DNA from: Mesocentrotus franciscanus
Lineage: Eukaryota > Echinodermata > Echinoidea > Camarodonta > Strongylocentrotidae
Reading direction: 5' to 3'
DNA length: 64,000 bases
Assembly: GCA_037976565.1 (NCBI GenBank)
Contig: CP137668.1
Location: 4,050,261-4,114,260 of the forward strand
Shown here: positions 40,502-53,600 of the stretch, in pieces
How positions within the stretch are numbered: position 1 is the stretch's first letter
Layout: each line of letters opens with the position of its first letter
The notes under the pieces: model-generated
The model's database searches: none
Seen by the model: only the letters and a program-made list of their open reading frames with translations
Told to the model about the DNA's origin: nothing
Position numbers and translations under genes: made by a program

Positions 40502-43500
40502 TTTCTCTCTCTCTCTCTCTTTCCTCCCCCTCTCTCTCTCCCTGCAATATTCAGTATCACTTCAGATACAGGCCATTTAAAAAAATTAATTAAAAGTTGC
40601 TTATTCTTGTAGAAATTAATTTTCCTTCATGAGTTAACCCATTGCCTACTGGAACCGAATGGTTCATGTATAAAACCTATGGGTATGAGAGAATTCAGCA
40701 TACAAGGGGTTAATTACTAACCTGGAGCTCCAGGTACACCATCAGGACCCATTGGACCAGGGGAACCAGGATGTCCCATGGATCCTTTCTCTCCAGGAGG
40801 GAAGGCTGTAGGATCACACGCACAGGAACCCTAGGACAAAGAGATAGGAATAAAATATATGTTACATGGAACATAACCAATGAAAGGAAAGGAAAATATG
40901 AACACCATTTTAGAGTACAAAGTGGAAATAACCGTATATAAAAACATAACTATGCGCAAAACGATGAAATAATAGAATATGAACAATATATTTATATGTA
41001 GGTGTACATGGTAGAAAAAAGAAATAAGAACATGCTTAAGGACATATATTAGAAGAAAAGAAGGGAATATTCAAATTGAAATATGGCAAAAGAGAAGTAT
41101 CAAATTTTGAAGATGTGAAGGTGACATAAAAGGAAAGATAAGGTAACAATTGAGCTACAGAATCCACACTTGTACGTTGAAATCACAAGCTCCCATCTCC
41201 TTCCCCCAAATATACTAATTTCTATAAATATTTGACTATATGTACTTTACCACTACCTTAATACAAGCTTGTTACAACAAAAACAACAACATTAACAAAC
41301 ACCAATGTGTAAGGTGATGCATTTTTTGATTGAATATATCACCTAATGATAACACAGTAGATATACATGTACTGTACATATGGTTAAGCTAGACTTAAGT
41401 GCTGTGAAATCATTCAATATGTGTAAGAGCACTATATAAATGACTTTTTTTTCTTCTTATTAATATTAGTACTTACCTCTCCACTGCCAGATGGACCTGG
41501 TGGACCTTGTGGTCCTTCGGGCCCCTCTGGTCCAGTCTGTCCCTCTGGGCCTGGTTCTCCCGTACGACCCTGTACAGAATGGGCGGATCAATAACATACT
41601 TTCATTCTCGCTCAATAATAGAAATATTTGATCAAATCTTTTTAAGTTGGATTTTTTGTCTCTTCTACTGGCTCACTCAATAGATTGCTGACATCAACAG
41701 TTTTGCATATACTGACAATACTGCTTAGCCTCATTATAATCTTGGAAACTATAATAGTTCTATCACATCATCTAACTTTACAAAAAAACACCTACAACCT
41801 TCCTTAGTTAAACATATGGATACTGAGCATGAGATAGCCCCAGATGCCATTGGAAATGCATGTTAGTAGCCATTTCGGTAAATTGTTAACAAAAATAGAC
41901 AGGTTGCCTTTCTTGACAGGTTCAACATGTATGATACACATTTCATCTCAGAGGAAAACGGCATAATGTAAGAGACCAATAATGAGAGGTGGTCTTTATT
42001 GAGATATGACCATTAATGAAGGCTTTACTGTATTTGAAAATAGACTGTATCCAACCGGTTGATAGCTCTTTGACACTAACTAGGACAAACGCATTACTTA
42101 CAGGTCTTCCTGGGATACCAAACTGGCCTTTAAGTCCTTTCTTTCCTCTCCTTCCTGTATCTCCTTCGTCACCCTTCAACATCAGCATCTCCTCCTCTGT
42201 AGGTAAAAACATATCACCCTGCAAAGAACAAACACAACAAAATGCATTATAAATGCATTCTTTAAACTCTTTGATCATCCAGAACTGAATCCCATGTCTT
42301 CTTATTCAATTGCAGTAAAATGTTCAAACCAGCTTGCAAAGAACATAGTACAAGTGAGTATTGAATGCATTGTTTCAATTCTTTGTTCACAAAGGACTGA
42401 GTTGAATTGAATTGGATGGTTTATTGAGAATACTGAAAATGGCAGCCCAAGAGCTGAATTACATTCAGTTTACAATAATAGCACACAAAATACATAGCAA
42501 TATTAAAGCAATTATTACATAAAGCTTACGGGAATACATTCAAAGATCAAAAACAAAGTATGACCAACACTATTCTAAAATCTAACACATATAGCTGTTA
42601 TATCATATCTTTTTTATACTACTGAATCCTAATAATGAGAGAAATCTTGGGGTAAAAAATAACACCAGTAAAATCTTTTGAAGCTGCTAATAGAAATTCT
42701 GTAGAATGTTCCAAAGGCATTGCATGTGTGACAAAGTTACTGGAGCAGTCTGTTGCATGTTCAGAAAGTCAACAAGTGTGGGAAGGGTTAACAATACTTG
42801 TAATAGAATAAACATGTAAAGTAGGATGATTATCTTTATACTAGAAAAATAGAGAAGTAAATATTACAATTTGTAAACTATAAGTGAAAAAGCTTCAGGA
42901 AACAATGGATGCTAAAAGCAATATAAGTCTTTGGAGAGAAAAAAAACAACATAAAAAACAAAACATAGATGAAATATCTTGTTTAGAATTGACAAATAAC
43001 AAACAAATCTTATGTAAATGTACAGATCAATTTCAAAATGAAGTGTTCTTGCCAAGCTTCATTGTAACCATCCTAGCAGACTGCATACACAGCCCACAAT
43101 GTACTTGACAGAAATAACTACAGTTAACAAATACATTTATTCATGCCCTTACCAAGTTTTGCATCATTTTAAGTATGTAAAAAAAAAAGATTTTCCCAAT
43201 GTATGTTTCTTGAGAATGTGACATAATGAAGCTGACATCTGGAAGTATTCAACAAAGGCCCTAATTCAACCTATTCCCCTTTCATTCTTCAGTTTAAAAA
43301 AACACATCAAATTTACAAAGGGTATGAATAATTCAGTTGTTAACAGTAAATAGCACATTTGTTGTAGAGCTTCTTTCTTTCAAAGTCAAGACATGATAAG
43401 CCTTACCTTGTCTCCTTTAACTCCTCTTGGTCCTTGATAACCATTGGCTCCTACTTCTCCTTTCTCTCCTGTGCTCCCCTACATTTGAATGATAAGGTTA

Positions 43501-46500
43501 CTTTAGATGGTAAAGTTATTTTAGATGATAAAGTAACCTTAGATGATAAAGTTACTATAGATGATAAAGTTATTTTAGATGATAAAGTTACTATAGATGA
43601 TAAAGTTATTTTAGATGATAAAGTAACCTTAAATGATTAAGTTACTTTAGATGATAAAGTTATTTTAGATGATAAAGTAACCTTATATGATTAAGTTACT
43701 ATAGATGATAAAGTTATTTTAGATGATAAAGTAACCTTAGATGATAAAAGATGATAAAGTTACTTTAGATGATAAAGTTATTTTAGATGATAAAGTCACT
43801 TTGAATAAGGTCAGATTTTGTTTTGTTATATCGTCATGTTTTATGTAGGTTTATTTTTTGATGACATTTTGTTTATATATTATGTACAGTATATACATTT
43901 CATGTTATATATTGCAGTCATGAGCAATATTTAGTAAAGACATTTTCATTCAGAAAAAAAAATCAAACATATTAGAACAGTGTTACACCATGTGAAAGAC
44001 AATGGAATAGGGGCATATTAGGGTATAATGTATCATAGTGCAATGACCTACCAACTATGGCATATAATAAAAATGTTTTTCTAAACCACACAGTGACGGA
44101 TATAAGACCAGGGCCCCGTCTTACAAAGAGTTACGATTGATCCAAATCAATCGTAAGTCCTCCAATCAATCGCAAGTTTGCAGTCTCCTATCTCTTGTGT
44201 ACATAGTTGCGATTGATATCAATCGCAAATAAGTTGCGATTGATATCAACTCTTTGTAATACGGGGCCCAGATCAAAGCCCAACTATTAAAATGACTGCA
44301 ATGGGCAGGTATGTGTTGCACAGTCCATATACAAAATATTGTCACCTTGAATATACTTGCTATTTTTACTCCCAAAATAAATTTAGAGACACCTAATTTA
44401 ACAATCCAAGGAGTTTAGTATGCTTTTGTTGACAAGGTTGGGTTGGAATGTATAGGCACTGCATGACTATATGATTTCAACTTAAACTTTCTTCTGGATT
44501 TGATGGTAGGTGAAAGAGAACGTGATACTAACATTATTTCCTTTAGGTCCTCCTACACCACCAGGTCCTCTGGGCCCGGGATAACCTTTAGCTCCTTTGT
44601 GACCATCCATGCCAGGTACTCCATCAAAACCAATATCACCCTGCAAAAAAAAATGATTGGAAGACACGCATGATTTTTAATATCTGACATATCCCAATAA
44701 TCCTGTGCACGTTAACAGCACACATGCTACCATAACACAAATGTATGTGTTTATTGTACATGTATATGTACTCTATCAAATTAAAAATCATCCACTTAAA
44801 ATAGGTACCATATATAATATTATAGATATATTGACTGCTATGAGAGGCATGGCTGTTTCTATAGGCTCAAAGAAAATTTGACCGGTAGGCAAGCATGCAG
44901 GCATTTTTTAAAAGACTATTGACTGGTAGGCAGGCATGGCTAAAATCACGACTCCAATTTCGACCAATCAGATGGCTAGATTTCTTAAGAGAGGTATATA
45001 ATTTGCAATATTGCACCCCCCCCCCTCCCCTATATCTTTTGGACATAAATGAATGATGCACATACCAGGCTGTAAAGCAAGAAAAGAATCAAGAGACATT
45101 TTGCATCATTTTACCATGATAGACATGTCCTTGTCTGTCCTTGTCTGTGCCCTCTCTAACTACCTCTTACACAATGTCTTCAGCCTAATTATGTACACAA
45201 GCGCTCTCTTTTCTTAACAGGAAATAGACAACAAGTAGAAGAACATGAGTTTAGTTAAAGAACTTCAAGTACAAATAGGGACAAGAAAGCCAAATCAAGG
45301 CATCATTACATGTATGTTACCATGGTAACAATCATTATTACCTTCTCTCCCTTTGTACTAGTTAATTCCTGCGGTGCCCTGGTGATCATGCCTCCTCCTA
45401 TGTCTCCTGAACCCACTCCAGCAAAGTGCTACCAGGAAACCAAAAGCAAACATGTGATAGTTATAACATAATTACATGTAATCACATTGATTTAAAGTAA
45501 GGACAAAAATATAAATTCTCTAAAATCAAATGAAATTGATACAAAAACTTTAGATTCGCAAATACATAACATCAGTAAAATGAAACTGCCTAATATCAGA
45601 TATATCCCCAAAGAAAGATTGGGAAATTGAACTACGTATTACAGACCAAACAAAAGGCAGATTCCAAAGTTATAAAAGAAGGGGGCACAATTCCAAAAAT
45701 AAAGAAATGGATCAAAAATTTGAAAGGGGATGCGTAAGGTGACACTTAAGAGAGACAAGTTGTATTAAGGAATGCCACTGTTGCTTTTAAAAAGGGGGAC
45801 ATGGGGCAGTGTGCCCCTATCCTTAAATCCACCAAGGGTCCCAACACACGTGCATAACACAATGTCTCTTTAATATGTGCCAGTATGGGTCGGCTTTTCA
45901 GTAAATGTGATTTCCAACATTTTGGGGTTAGTTTGTTTCAGTACAAATTATCTGGTGCATGATGACCAAATTTAGAAATAATGATTCAGTGAAGCTACAG
46001 TAATCCATTTAGGAGCAGCCACAATCTTTAACCTCATGAATTTACATGTAGTTTCACTGTATTAGTATACTTCCACTAAATGACTACGGTTTCAGGAGCT
46101 AGGTCTACATACCTCAGACAAGGCCAGGATTTCTGGTGGGATTTCACAAGGAGGTCCTTGTTCTCCTGAATCTCCCTTGAGTCCCTGGATCCCTCTTGGT
46201 CCAGGGAGACCACGGTCTCCTGGTGGACCCTGGACCCCTATACCACGTGGTCCTGGTAAACCCTGAATAAAAAAGTAGGTAAGAAAATAAGGGGAATTTA
46301 ATATATCAACCAATGCCTGATATTAATATAATATTTGTAATCATCCTTTCAGACCCAGCAGAAATATGTTTCAAAATTCTCGTAAATATTTTGAGAAAAA
46401 ACCCATTATTTTCATCTCATTAAACTACATTATACATCTCATTCTATGATGAAGAAAAATCAGCTATAGTTTGATTATGTATTTCATAGTATTCATAACC

Positions 46501-49500
46501 AATCTTTCTAACCCAGCAGTTGTTCTATATCCCTAGCAAATTTAGGGGAAAAATTATCATTATCATCTCATTAAGTAGGAAAATATGAATTGTATATGGT
46601 AACATATGGTAAATTGATAAGGATAGAAGAAGGAAGGGACTCAAGTAAATTGTATATTGTAATATACAGTATTAAACTGTATAGGGGAAGCAGGAAGTGA
46701 GATGAAGAATGCAGAGGATGAAAAGAATGTGAAAGTGAAGGATAAAAAAGAAAAGGAGAAGGAGAAGATACTTACATCTGATCCTGGCTGTCCAGGAACT
46801 CCAGGATCCCCAGTGTCACCCTTTAAAACAAATTATAATTTAAATCATTCAAGGAAAACATAATATTTCTTCTCTCCTTATTTATTTCAGTATGCAAAAT
46901 GCAATATCTTGAATTACCGCCAATAATCAAGCAAAAGAAAATGAAGGTCACATTTTTGGAAAGGTACATTTGTCACTCACAGCAAAGATTCCATTTACAC
47001 ATTAACTAGATTTACATGCATAGCTGTGTAAAGAAGATGAGAATGGGCTAAAATCAAGCATTAAATGTTTGGTTTATTGATTAGATATTCTTCAGTTGCC
47101 CAAAATACAGTGAGCTTGCAGATGTATCCTTTCACTTTTCACTCAGTAATAAATATTTTGTCTCTCTCTAAAGATTTAATCATAATTTCAAGTTTATTGT
47201 CCATACATATATATGGTGTGAAATGATTATAAATTGTATTCCTGCAAAATTGGCACTTAATGTACTTGCAAGTGCATAAGGTATCTACTTTCATGAAAAT
47301 ACAAACCTTTTGTCCAGGGGTTCCATCCATACCAATCTCTCCCTGTGGACAAGGATAAGATGACAAGCATATGAGTCAATAGTAATATGATTATATGTAT
47401 TGAAAATTAGCATCCTGTGATTTTATTTTTTTAATCACAGGGTTTATTAGCAAAATATGCATAACAATAGTGATGTCTTCCAGAGCCTGCACAAGGTGAT
47501 CCAATTCTTGTTGCAACTTACACTAGGAAATTTAACGTCTTCTACATTCATTCTTGTGTATAATAGCACTGTAAGTTCAATGTCTTTTCTCCTATCTAAT
47601 CCCATGAAAATATCATTGCTATCCCACCGCTGCCACCAAGTTGTAACAGCTGAAGGTCAAAACGAAAAGGCTAGAAATTACCTAGCCACTGGTGGTATAA
47701 TACAATTTGGTTAGTCTTTCCTTTTTTGAATGTCATATTTCAATCCATTGGTAACATACACAGAGTTCATACTCTTTCAAGGTGTACATTATGGACATAT
47801 ATGAAGACAAAAATTAAGCAGGTATATATAGACAACGTATGCATAACAGTTATGATGTCTTCAAGAGCCTGCAGAAAGCAATACAGTTCATGTAAAAACA
47901 AACATTCTTTTAGAACTTCTTCATCGATGCTTCTGTATAATAGCAATATATCATGAAGTCTTTCATCCCATGCAGCCTCAATGTAAAAATCATTGACTAC
48001 ACCTCTTCTGAAGCAATGTCTGCAAGAGACTGCACAAGGTGATACAGTCTCCTAGAATGACACCACACTCACCTGCATTCCCCTTAGTCCAGTCATCCCC
48101 CTCTCTCCTCTCTCTCCCATTGGACCAGGCATCCCTGGAGTTGCTGGCTCTCCTGGGATTCCTGGTTCTCCGACCAGTCCTGGTTCTCCCTGCATACCCT
48201 CTGGTCCAGGTGGGCCTTGTGGACCAGGAGATCCCATCAAGTACTACAACAAGGAACATGAGAAATAGCATGAATGTGTGCATGTAAATACCTTCAATTC
48301 AGCAAGATTGCCCATTAACAGTTGGTCATACATACACATATATAAATACCTACATAAACACCTATAAACAAGCAAGATTACCTTGACACAAGCACTGTAG
48401 TTATTACACACGCACAGTCTGCATTACATCAGAAATCTGAGGGTATAAGGAGGTATATTTTCTGTCTTGATGGACAGGCAACAACATCTAGCAGAAAGTA
48501 AAAATGTATATGGAATGAACTGCGCTAGACACATAGTGGAAGTTGGCCAAGAAAAAAAGTGTTACTCCCAATATGGAATTATCTGATTTGTTGTATTATA
48601 TTATGAGGATGGGAAATAGAGAATATCCAGGTTCACTGTAGAAAACATCATCACAAGAATAAAATTAACTTACAGGTGGCACAGTTCCACTCCATACCCC
48701 ACTTCCATCAGCACTTCCTTCTTGGTCTTGATTCTGTACATGAGAGGAGAAACATAATGGTTACATAGAGAGAGGCAAAGTCACAGAATAGGGGAAGGAG
48801 AAAAGAGAGTAGAGATGAAAAATGAAGACAGAGGACATAGTACTGAATGGAAAAAGCACATATTACAATCTGGCCAAAATTACAAGGTACATTATCATCA
48901 TGAGGTTTGTAATCATTCTTAGAACTGCAGAAAAGCCTTGGAGTCTGTAGTCCAAGATCAGGAAGAAAAACTAAATTGCTTTAACTTAGCCTCATTTCTA
49001 GGGGTTAACAACAAGATTTGAAAACCAGAGACCAAGACTGGTTTTGCACCATGACTGATAGCTACAAGGTGTCTATGAATATGAACTAGATTCACTGCAA
49101 AATTTAAGTACATAAATTATCACTAAAAAATGACCTGTCAATTCATTTGTTTTTATTTCTTCAGTTGACATGCTAATTAAATAATATTAAAATAGACAAT
49201 ATCAAGAGGTGAAGAGTGATTCTGGATACTCACCAGAGCCATATTGGTCCATGGGAAGCCCGGTGGTAGGAGGGGTGAGGTTCCAGGAGGCCCTGGAGGA
49301 CCAGCAGGGCCCGGTGGGCCCCTGGCCCCATTCTGACCAGATTCCCGGTATTCCAGCAATGCCTGGTACACCTGGTATGCCATTCTGACCTGGATTGCCC
49401 TGGAAAATGAGTAGACAAAGTGTGGTTATAAGGGTCAGATAACATTTTAAAAGATAGGCATTCAAAATATCACAGGGAATCTTGTATACATGTACATTTT

Positions 49501-50639
49501 CATTCACACAACCACAAAGATCAACACAATACAGTACCTCTCCTACTACCTTTACCGATCTCTCTCTCTCTCTCTTCATCCCTCTGTTAATCCATTAAAA
49601 AAAATCTCTCTCCCACTGTGATTACATATTCTCTGTTGTCTCTTCAGTTTGCTTTTTTCAATTTTTTTCTTCATTTCTTCTTATTTCTCTATCTCTCTTC
49701 CATCTTTCCTCCAATTTTCAGTAAAGACATGAAACTGAGAGAAGTTTTACCTTCATTCCCTCTGCTCCTTCAAGACCAGGAATACCAGATGATCCCTGTT
49801 GAATCAGAAAAATAGCTGGTAAAATATCATGATGAAATTAAAAACAACATATTAATATCTAGAGTTTTATTCCAGCATGATCCCTGTGAAATCACCTGGG
49901 GTGTTTCACAAAGCCTTTTTTCAATGACAAATGACAAAAATCAGTGACAAATCTGCTGATAACCAATCAGAAGCAAGGATTTCACTAGCTTATAACAAAA
50001 TCTGTCATTTGTCACTGATGACAAGTGTTGTGAAACACCCACCAGATCTGAAAAATAAATAACTACATGTACACATCATTATTTAGATGTTTAATCTGGT
50101 ATGATTCTTACTAGATGCACAATGAAGTGACATCAGTTAGTTATTTTGGACGTCTAAATCTTCTTCAGCATTGACCCCAAACAGCCTAATAGGTACAAGC
50201 TGAAATGATGCGGGGAGGAGTATAGCAAATTGGAAAGTTGTAGAACAAGTATACGGAAGAATTAATTGTTTGATTTACTTACCCTTTCACCTTTCATTCC
50301 AGGAATTCCATCCATACCATGTTCTCCTTTAGGACCAACAACACCCTGGTAATAAAATAATCATGATGATTTACATTTGATCTTAACTAGCTTATGAAAT
50401 TGTACTTGGAACTGATGTCTGTTTACATCAGGATCAATAAATGGGCATATACACTGATTTTACCTATTCAATAATGTTTGAAAGTAAAGTCTAGTACAGT
50501 TGATATCATCACTATTTAGTCAAATATGAACTTGATCTAAATCTCTCTCTTTTTTCCAACCTCCACCACCATCATCATCACCATCACCATCATCATCGTC
50601 ACCACCACCACCACCACCACCACCACCATCACCACCACG

Positions 50640-50694
<55 letters not shown>

Positions 50695-53600
50695 GCATCA
50701 ATTTCTATTTATCATCATTACCATCACCACCATCATCACCACCACCACCACCAACATCATTACCATCACCAACACCATCACAACCAACACCACTATCATT
50801 ACCATCACCACCATCATCACCAGCACCACCACGATCACTACCATCACCAACATCACAATCATCACTTCAACCACCGATACTCACTGGTACACCAGGAAGA
50901 CCTCTGGATCCATTAAACCCATCCATTCCAGGCAACCCCTCCATCTCAAACTCGGCAGTTAGGTTAGCGATTTCATCCAAGATCTCCTCTTCCGTCAGAG
51001 TTCCTGGTTCTCCCTTGGGACCAGGTCCTCCATCTCGGCCTGCAGGACCAGGTTGTCCTGGAATGCCATCCAGACCAGGAATCCCATCCCGACCAGTATC
51101 ACCTCTGGGTCCGTGGGGTCCCATTACTCCAGGACGTCCAGGAGAACCAGGTAAACCAGGAGGCCCCTGTCGATATATGATAGTACCCATCTTTACATCT
51201 TTATAAGTATGTTTCATGTTAAGTATGTATGTTAAGAACTACGCATTTAGAAAACATTAATGTCCCAACTGGCTGATCCACATCTTTTCTGTTCAGAGCC
51301 AGAAAGGCATTAACTCTGTGTAACATGATACAAGCTAATGCCCTTCTGGCTCCAAACACATCCATCTGAATATACAATCATACATATGCATCACATATGA
51401 ACTATGCATGATGTATTCAATAGGAAAATATATTAACATATAGAAAGATGTGCAAAACAGAAAAATAATACTTACAACAAACATCTCCAGTCCGATCCCT
51501 CAATAAAACTCTGTGAAAAAGAAATTTGTGAGAAAGATACAAGAACATTAAAAAAACATATGATTTTGCTCGGTTACTTCTTTGATAACATAAAATCCTT
51601 TATTTCCATTATTATTTCATAATCACACAAAATAAAGAATTATTACAGTACAGTGACCTATCCAATCAAATATCATGTGTAGTTATGACAATGGCAAGTA
51701 AAATGCTTATAAACTGTATCACTATACATGTATTTCTATCCATAATGGGTAAACTATACAAATAAAAATATAAAACAAGCTGCTTTCTGAAAAAATTGGA
51801 TTTATCGAGGACAATTTCAGAGACGATTACAATTAGGAAAAGTTGATATAGAAGTTAGATACAGAAAGATAAGAATTAATTGACAAGAGCAGTGTACTCA
51901 CTTCAAGGGATGAGGGACCTGGCAGTCCTCGTTGCCCAGTTTCTCCCTTTGGTCCTTCTTTACCAGGTTTACCCTGAGATCCTGGCAAACCTAGTCCTAC
52001 TTCACCCTACAAAGAAAAATAGAAAGTTCAACAAGACTATCATAAAAGAGATCGACTACAAAATATAAATTGACAAACCTCTTCCTACTTCACACTACAA
52101 AAGAAGAAAGGTCAAGACTGTTACGGAAGAGACTAGCTCATCAGACAGAAAAATATTGTAACCCTCAAAGTCTGTTTATAATTGAACAGCCATTTACAGT
52201 TAAACAAGTGTCCATGAAATATTTATGTACATGGCTGCTACATTTTTGTAAAGGTTCTGATTACTTTCTGCAGGCAAAGAATGACTTTTTCATGCAATTC
52301 CATAACCATGGAAGTGCCCATCAACCATGGGTTGACAAAACAGAGTCATATATCAAGCATAACTGATGCTACTAATGTTAGGAATATAATCTCTGACGGG
52401 GGAGATTTTCAGGAGAGATTTCTCTGTTGTAACTCGTGGTACAGAGATTTGCTGCATGATTGTACATGGATGAAACATGTTTAAATATATTATATGATAA
52501 AGTGTGATTTAAAAAAAAGAAATGAGGCAGAAGGCAAGAAACTTTGCCCATCTATCATGCTTCTACAAGTTAGGACATTGGCATGTAATATTATGGGGTT
52601 TCTTTCCGAAGACCAAATCCATGATGCTAGCAGTTATCTTGAAAAAATCACCCATTCCAGTAGCAAATCTGGTATTTGGAAAGGAAATCAAGCAACTTCT
52701 AGGTGATTTTACACCACAAAGTCTCTTGGTAACAATGATGCTAACCTTATCTCCTTTTGGTCCTGGTACCCCTAATGCACCATCAACTCCTGGGATTCCC
52801 ATTGGTCCTTGAACACCCTGTGAAAAAAAAACCATTCTGTTAAGACTGCATTTCAAAGTCTAATCATGGATTAAAGAGAAAATATGTGTTGCAGTCCTAC
52901 TTCACCCCATGAAAAAAATAGGTATTGGCAAGCCAGTATGTATACTAAGTCCACTGGTGGAATAATTATAAGTGAAGGTCTCTTTTCTACGTAGAATGTC
53001 TATAACACACATATAACATTGCCTGTGCATGGTCAGAAAATTATTGACATTTCAATACAACATCAGCATTCCACTTCTGTTGGGCTGAATCTTCATTAAC
53101 ATATCATGTTGTCTTATTAGGACTAGTATACAACTTGTAACTCTGATTGGCAAATCTATCATGAAAGTAGGAAAAATATGCCGAATATTGGAGTAGTATT
53201 ATACGTACCATAATACCTGGGTAACCGTCCATTCCTGGTTCGCCCTGCGTGTAAAGAAGTGAAAGTAAGAATAGTAAAAAGAAACAATACATAGCCCTAA
53301 AAAAAAGATAACAATGAAAGAATAATAAGCTGCTACTAATGGGCTGAATGCTGAGCAGATCAATATAGGATAACTACTTTTTTTTTACATTTTAGCAAAC
53401 ATAAATTATGCTTGCTTTCCCCTCACTTGCACCTATTGGTACATGAAACCACACAAATATGAGCTTTGAAAAATATGTACAAAAGTTGCAAATTGATTGA
53501 GTCATATTATGAATATGAAAGAATTCCAAATAACAGTATTTTCATATAACATCGCTACAGTGATATTCTTGTGCACAAGAATAAGACTTTGAGAAAGCTC

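Noticed and set aside
43434..43640. Plus-strand frame with [10 protein letters not shown] repeats
   Set aside because: Artefact of an 18-bp minisatellite lying in an intron and partly overlapping collagen exon 20 on the other strand.
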